Shown here: piece after piece, positions 6,102-9,012 of the stretch | Position numbering within the stretch: position 1 is the stretch's first letter | How the letters are laid out: every line of letters begins with the position of its first letter | Assembly: GCA_902494465.1 (NCBI GenBank) | Contig: CABUTH010000077.1 | Location: 1 to 9,012, forward strand | DNA: 9,012 nt | Source of the DNA: an uncultured Collinsella sp. | Lineage (GTDB): Bacteria > Actinomycetota > Coriobacteriia > Coriobacteriales > Coriobacteriaceae | Reading direction: 5' to 3' | Program-made: the position numbers and the translations under genes | Notes under the pieces: generated by a model | Told to the model about the DNA's origin: nothing | The model's database searches: none | Seen by the model: the letters and a program-made list of their open reading frames with translations, nothing else

Positions 6102-6444
6102 CGTTCCTACCAGGCTGTGGTTGCGGACGGACGAAATGCCCGTCCTAGTCCAAGACAGACGCGGTCAAAGGGATCCACGTAAGCGACCGCGTGCGCGCGG
6201 CGCGATCATGGCGCGTCCTAGATGTAAGCCGCACCGTCCGTTCTACTTTTTTTGGGGCAATACCGCCTCGCGGGCGAGCGGGCCAGTCGTGAAGGTGGCT
6301 GCGGCCTCCCGAGCAAACGCCCCGGTGCGCAAGTGTGGGGTCAAATACCAGGTCAGCTGGTGGGAACAACCTGATATTCCGCGCAACGCACGGATTGTAT
6401 ACGACACAGAAGGCAGGGTAGTGGACATGGTGAGGGGCAGCTTG
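6102..6444 (+). ncRNA. Long, possibly structured leader RNA of unknown class
   Basis: Between the promoter and the lipoprotein gene lie about 343 nt with several perfect stems. GGACGG (6125-6130) can pair with CCGTCC (6140-6145). ACGCGGTC (6159-6166) pairs with GACCGCGT (6185-6192). CGGACGG (6124-6130) can instead pair with CCGTCCG (6234-6240), just before a seven-T run (6247-6253). That gives a choice of two partners for one arm, as in attenuators. I do not recognise a known riboswitch or housekeeping RNA. The stretch also stays open in the frame of the lipoprotein, but its codon use is not strongly GC-biased at third positions and no good ribosome site precedes its ATGs, so a coding role looks less likely. 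Confidence 0.4.
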
Positions 6445-7452
6445 ATGCACGCGGCTCGGTTGGGCGCTGGGACCGCGGCGGTCATCGCCGTATTGGGTCT
6501 GAGCGGATGCGCATTCAACCCGCTGTCCACGTTCACGACGCCTACGATCGACCAGATCGAGCGCGAGACCGTCACCCCTACGGTGTCGGACGATGCCCTG
6601 GTCACCCCCGGTACCCTTACGGTCGCCCTCGACACTTCCGATGCCCCGCAGGCCATGCAGGGCGCCGATGGCAACCTCACGGGCTACGCAGTTGACGCCG
6701 CCCGCGCCCTCGCAAGCCGCATGGGCCTTAAGGTCGCCTTTGTCGATGCGTCCTCGGCAGGTTCCGCGCTCGGCGACAAAAAGGCTGATATCTTTATCGG
6801 CGAGATCAACTCCACGGACGGGGACGTTAGCTCGCTCGGCACCTGCCTGTACGATGCCGCTTCCGTGTTCGGTAAAACCAGCGATGGTGGGTCGCTAAGC
6901 GTTTCCACCGATACCCTTAACACGTCTACTCTGGGTGTCCAGATGTCCTCGGCCTCGCAGGAGGCGCTTGCCAAGCAGAGCATTACCGCCAACCAAAAGA
7001 CCTACTCCAACATCAACGAGTGCTTTGAGGCGCTCGAGTCCGGCGAGGTCGACTATGTGATCTGCGACTCCACAGCCGGCGGCTATCTTGCACGCCTGAT
7101 GAGCGAGGTCTCCTATGTCGGTGCGCTCGAGGCGCCCTCGACGCTTGGTGTTGCGGGCCTCTCGTCCAATGACGAACTGTGCCGTGCCGTGAGTGATGCC
7201 CTCGACGACATCACGGTCGACGGCACGCTCGAGGCGGTTCACTGCGTCTGGTACGGCCAGATTCCCTACGACCTCACCACTAAGACGGTTTCGGGCGCTA
7301 ACGTGCAGCCGGGCGACTCTGAGTCCAGTGAGACCACGTCCCCCGGCAGCGAGTCCTCCGATTCCAACAATGAGACCGCATCCTCCGAGGACAAATCGTC
7401 CAGCCAGGAAGACACCATCACCGACGACGACATTAACAAACTCAATAGCTAG
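6445..7452 (+). CDS. Orphan family-3 extracellular solute-binding lipoprotein with acidic Ser-rich tail
   Basis: The 335-residue product begins with a lipoprotein signal peptide: a short basic start, a hydrophobic stretch to about residue 19, and the lipobox LSGC with C22. Residues about 55-285 match the family-3 periplasmic binding protein fold used by polar amino acid ABC importers: TLTVALDTSDAP, GNLTGYAVDAARALASRMG, ADIFIGEINST, and VDYVICDSTAGGYLAR. In typical members an Arg follows the iTxeR position and binds the ligand carboxylate; here that place reads STDGDVSS, so the ligand may differ. Five further cysteines (134, 193, 207, 246, 267) could form disulfides outside the cell. Residues about 288-335 are a low-complexity Ser/Glu/Asp/Thr tail. 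The start is set by GAGGGG at 6432-6437, 7 nt upstream; ATG 6427 (six residues longer) is the alternative. No permease or ATPase gene is adjacent. Confidence 0.8.
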   Translation: MHAARLGAGTAAVIAVLGLSGCAFNPLSTFTTPTIDQIERETVTPTVSDDALVTPGTLTVALDTSDAPQAMQGADGNLTGYAVDAARALASRMGLKVAFVDASSAGSALGDKKADIFIGEINSTDGDVSSLGTCLYDAASVFGKTSDGGSLSVSTDTLNTSTLGVQMSSASQEALAKQSITANQKTYSNINECFEALESGEVDYVICDSTAGGYLARLMSEVSYVGALEAPSTLGVAGLSSNDELCRAVSDALDDITVDGTLEAVHCVWYGQIPYDLTTKTVSGANVQPGDSESSETTSPGSESSDSNNETASSEDKSSSQEDTITDDDINKLNS

Positions 7453-7466
7453 TTATTGCTAGGGGT

Positions 7467-7495
7467 GGTGTCTCCTATACGTTGGAAAGGACACC
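7467..7495 (+). terminator. Weak hairpin after the lipoprotein gene
   Basis: GGTGTC (7467-7472) pairs with GACACC (7490-7495), with further pairing of TCC (7473-7475) and GGA (7484-7486) across a bulge. It is followed by TCTTC rather than a T-run. It could protect the transcript 3' end or assist the stronger terminator that follows. Confidence 0.3.
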
Positions 7496-7518
7496 TCTTC
7501 ACGGTTTCAACACGCACT

Positions 7519-7552
7519 GCCGGGCTTCCCCAATAGGGGAGCCCGGCTTTTT
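7519..7552 (+). terminator. Intrinsic terminator of the lipoprotein transcript
   Basis: A stem pairs 7519-7531 (GCCGGGCTTCCCC) with 7536-7547 (GGGGAGCCCGGC) around the loop AATA, with a single bulged T, followed by five T residues (7548-7552). This is a textbook Rho-independent terminator, 67 bp after the lipoprotein stop codon. Confidence 0.9.
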
Positions 7553-7601
7553 CATCCCTATAAAACCAGCAGGTCAAAGCCAATTTTCGGGACCAAATAC
7601 A

Positions 7602-7654
7602 AAGTCTCCGACGCCCTCCTATAGCGCACTTTGCCACAGAAAAGTGCGAGACTT
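7602..7654 (+). promoter_or_regulatory. Nested inverted repeats upstream of hpf
   Basis: CGCACTTT (7625-7632) and AAAGTGCG (7641-7648) form a perfect 8-bp stem with an 8-nt loop. Around it AAGTCT (7602-7607) and AGACTT (7649-7654) can pair over 6 bp. The segment lies between the preceding terminator and the hpf start, a gap of 217 bp. It may be an operator or part of a structured leader. No convincing -35/-10 pair is visible here; GATTAA at 7704-7709 with TTCGGG at 7681-7686 is only a weak candidate. Confidence 0.35.
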
Positions 7655-7769
7655 CGGTATGCGGTATCAAGCAATCGTTATTCGGGTCTTTAGGAATCCG
7701 CGTGATTAAATGCACGGCAATGGGTACATAGCCAGTACAGTAAGTCCCCGAGGCAGATTGGAGCCACGT

Positions 7770-8354
7770 ATGGATATCAAGGTTTCTGGACGCAAGACGA
7801 CGGTAACCGATGCTCTGCGTGCGCATGTGGATGAGAAGATCGGCGAGGCGCTCAAGGTTTTCGATATCGAGCCCATGACGGTCGACGTTGTACTTCGCTA
7901 TGAGAAGAACCCCTCGAACCCCAACCCGGCAATCGTCGAGGTTACGGTTCGTGCCCGCGGTTCGGTGATTCGCGTTGCCGAGCACGGTGCAGATATGTAC
8001 GCCGCCATCGACCTCTCCGCCGATAAGGTCACCCGCCAGCTGCGCAAGTTCAAGACCAAGGTCGTGGACAACCGCCAGGGCGGTGCCAGCGCAGCGGATG
8101 TCGCACCGGTCGAGCGCGTCGAGGATCTGGCCGACCTGCTGCTGCCCGAGGAAGAGGACGACCTGCTCGTCCGCGAGAAGGTTATCGACGTCACCCCGAT
8201 GACTGAGGAGCAGGCGCTGGTGCAGACCGATCTGCTCGGCCACGACTTCTATGTGTTCGAGAACGCGACGACCGGCCTTATCAATGTGGTGTATCACCGT
8301 AAGAATGGTGGATATGGCATCATCAAGCCCCGCATCGAAACACTTGACGAGTAA
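7770..8354 (+). CDS. hpf: Long-form ribosome hibernation promoting factor
   Basis: The 194-residue protein is a long-form HPF (RaiA/YfiA superfamily), which binds the 30S decoding region in stationary phase and, through its C-terminal domain, pairs ribosomes into 100S dimers. Residues 1 to about 97 form the N-terminal domain, beginning MDIKVSGRKTTVTDALRAHV with the later AIDLSADKVTRQLRKFK helix. A charged linker follows (about 98-137), then the dimerisation domain (about 138-191) with MTEEQALVQTDLLGHDFYVF and GLINVVYHRKNGGYGIIKP. The ATG at 7770 has TTGGAG at 7758-7763, 6 nt away. An in-frame ATG at 7710 would add 20 residues not expected in the family and lacks a good ribosome site. It appears monocistronic, between two terminators. 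Confidence 0.93.
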   Translation: MDIKVSGRKTTVTDALRAHVDEKIGEALKVFDIEPMTVDVVLRYEKNPSNPNPAIVEVTVRARGSVIRVAEHGADMYAAIDLSADKVTRQLRKFKTKVVDNRQGGASAADVAPVERVEDLADLLLPEEEDDLLVREKVIDVTPMTEEQALVQTDLLGHDFYVFENATTGLINVVYHRKNGGYGIIKPRIETLDE

Positions 8355-8358
8355 AATA

Positions 8359-8380
8359 CGTTAACTTGCATGAGTTAACG
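8359..8380 (+). other. Perfect hairpin just after hpf
   Basis: CGTTAACT (8359-8366) and AGTTAACG (8373-8380) are perfectly complementary over 8 bp with the loop TGCATG, itself palindromic. It starts 4 bp after the hpf stop and ends 3 bp before the terminator stem. It could shield the 3' end of the hpf mRNA or serve as a protein site for downstream control. Confidence 0.5.
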
Positions 8381-8383
8381 GTT

Positions 8384-8416
8384 GGCGGCCATCCCATGCG
8401 GGTGGCCGCCTTTTTT
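8384..8416 (+). terminator. Intrinsic terminator of hpf
   Basis: An 11-bp stem pairs 8384-8394 with 8400-8410 (GGCGGCCA against TGGCCGCC, then a T-G wobble and two C-G pairs) around the loop CATGC, followed by six T residues (8411-8416). It closes the hpf transcript, 30 bp after the stop codon, and leaves only 18 bp before the next start codon. Confidence 0.92.
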
Positions 8417-8434
8417 ACGTAAGGAGTCGCTTTG

Positions 8435-9012
8435 ATGGACAAGGCTGCATCTACCGGCCATTCTGACCGCTGCCGCATCGTCGTCGATACCTGCTGCGAC
8501 TTTAGCCCCGAGGTCGCCGCGAACCTCGATGTCGATATCTTGGGCTTCCCCTTTATCATCGATGGCGAAGAGCGCACGGACGACATCTGGTCGAGCATCA
8601 CACCCAAGGAGTTCTACGACCGCATGCGCGCCGGTGCCCGCGTGTCCACCTCGGCTGTGTCGCTCGGTCGCTATATCGAGTTCTTTACCGAGTGCGCCAA
8701 AGAGGGTACGCCCACGGTCTACCTGTGCTTTACCTCGGCGCTGTCGTCGAGCTACAACTCCGCGTGCCAGGCGGCAGATGCCGTGCGCGCCGAGTATCCC
8801 AACTTTGAGCTGTACGTGGTCGACAACGCTCTGCCCTGCGCGACCGGCGCGCTCTTGGCGCTCGAGGCCGTGCGCCAGCGTTCGGCGGGACTGACCGCCA
8901 AGCAGCTGGTCGATTGGGCAAACGAGGCAAAGACCTACGTCCACGGCTACTTTACGCTCGAGAGCTTCGACGCACTGGCTGCCGGCGGCCGCATTCCGCC
9001 CGCGGCAGCGCA
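8435..9012 (+). CDS. DegV family protein (fatty-acid-binding, FakB-like), 3' end outside the window
   Basis: The first 192 residues are present and the frame runs off the window edge. DegV/FakB proteins bind a fatty acid and, in Firmicutes, present it to the kinase FakA for phosphorylation into lipids. The family pattern is visible: an N-terminal strand RIVVDTCCDFSPE (residues 14-26), where most members have DST; PFIIDGEERTDD (about 40-51); the ligand-binding segment VSTSAVS (about 70-76); LCFTSALSSSYNSA (about 98-111); VVDNALPCATGALL (about 128-141); and LAAGGRIP near the edge. AAGGAG at 8421-8426 lies 8 nt before the ATG. The start follows the hpf terminator by only 18 bp, so its promoter must lie within or before the hpf end, or be fed by read-through. 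Whether it binds fatty acids cannot be judged from this part. Confidence 0.85.
   Translation, partial: MDKAASTGHSDRCRIVVDTCCDFSPEVAANLDVDILGFPFIIDGEERTDDIWSSITPKEFYDRMRAGARVSTSAVSLGRYIEFFTECAKEGTPTVYLCFTSALSSSYNSACQAADAVRAEYPNFELYVVDNALPCATGALLALEAVRQRSAGLTAKQLVDWANEAKTYVHGYFTLESFDALAAGGRIPPAAA

Noticed and set aside
6340..6370. Possible signal recognition particle RNA loop near CCAGGTCAGCTGG
   Set aside because: The GGAA-type tetraloop and asymmetric internal loop are missing.
6405..6420. ACAGAAGGC-like string reminiscent of the RNase P RNA 3' conserved region
   Set aside because: The matching 5' conserved block (GAGGAAAGTCC) is absent, so the resemblance is probably chance.
7710..7769. 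ATG at 7710 as start of hpf
   Set aside because: The extra 20 residues are not typical for HPF and lack a suitably spaced ribosome site; ATG 7770 has both.
7898..8194. Minus-strand open frame opposite hpf
   Set aside because: Shadow of hpf with Ser/Arg-rich low-complexity translation and no support.

Overview
The window looks like a chromosomal stretch from a high-GC Gram-positive of the Coriobacteriia, most likely Collinsella or a close relative. This is inferred from protein character (a RicT with a long Arg-rich tail, an SPME...EYNG nuclease-like protein of a type I associate with gut Coriobacteriia, a long-form HPF), GC-rich codon use, and GTG/TTG starts beside ATG. No search was run, so the genus is an inference. 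Every gene I accept lies on the + strand; the large minus-strand reading frames are shadows of GC-rich genes.

Region 1 (about 80-3664) is a tight housekeeping operon: tmk (thymidylate kinase), holB (clamp-loader delta prime) and ricT (PSP1/Fe-S regulatory protein). tmk and holB are 1 bp apart and holB and ricT overlap by 10 bp. The same order, with insertions, is known from Firmicutes (tmk...holB-yaaT). It joins DNA precursor synthesis and replication to an RNA-maturation regulator.

Region 2 (3665-5693) starts with a short intergenic segment holding two hairpins. The second one buries the ribosome-binding site of comF (TTG start). comF is followed 10 bp later by a GTG-started gene for a PD-(D/E)XK/DUF559-like protein of unknown role, probably translationally coupled to comF.

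Region 3 (5694-6444) is a 751-bp gene-poor stretch. It holds a 52-bp imperfect inverted repeat around an AT-rich core (a MITE-like or long-hairpin element), two overlapping GC-rich hairpins, a good sigma-70-type promoter (TTAAAC-17-TATAAT), and a roughly 340-nt structured leader that I cannot assign to a known RNA family.

Region 4 (6445-7552) encodes an orphan family-3 solute-binding lipoprotein with an acidic Ser-rich tail and no adjacent permease, closed by a classic intrinsic terminator.

Region 5 (7553-9012) carries long-form hpf (ribosome hibernation) behind a possibly structured upstream segment, then two consecutive hairpins (the second a strong terminator), and the 5' part of a DegV-family fatty-acid-binding protein cut by the window edge.

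The least explained parts are the inverted-repeat element, the long leader of the lipoprotein gene, the comF ribosome-site hairpin, the nuclease-like gene and the RicT tail. I saw no tRNA, rRNA, CRISPR array, integrase or transposase gene.
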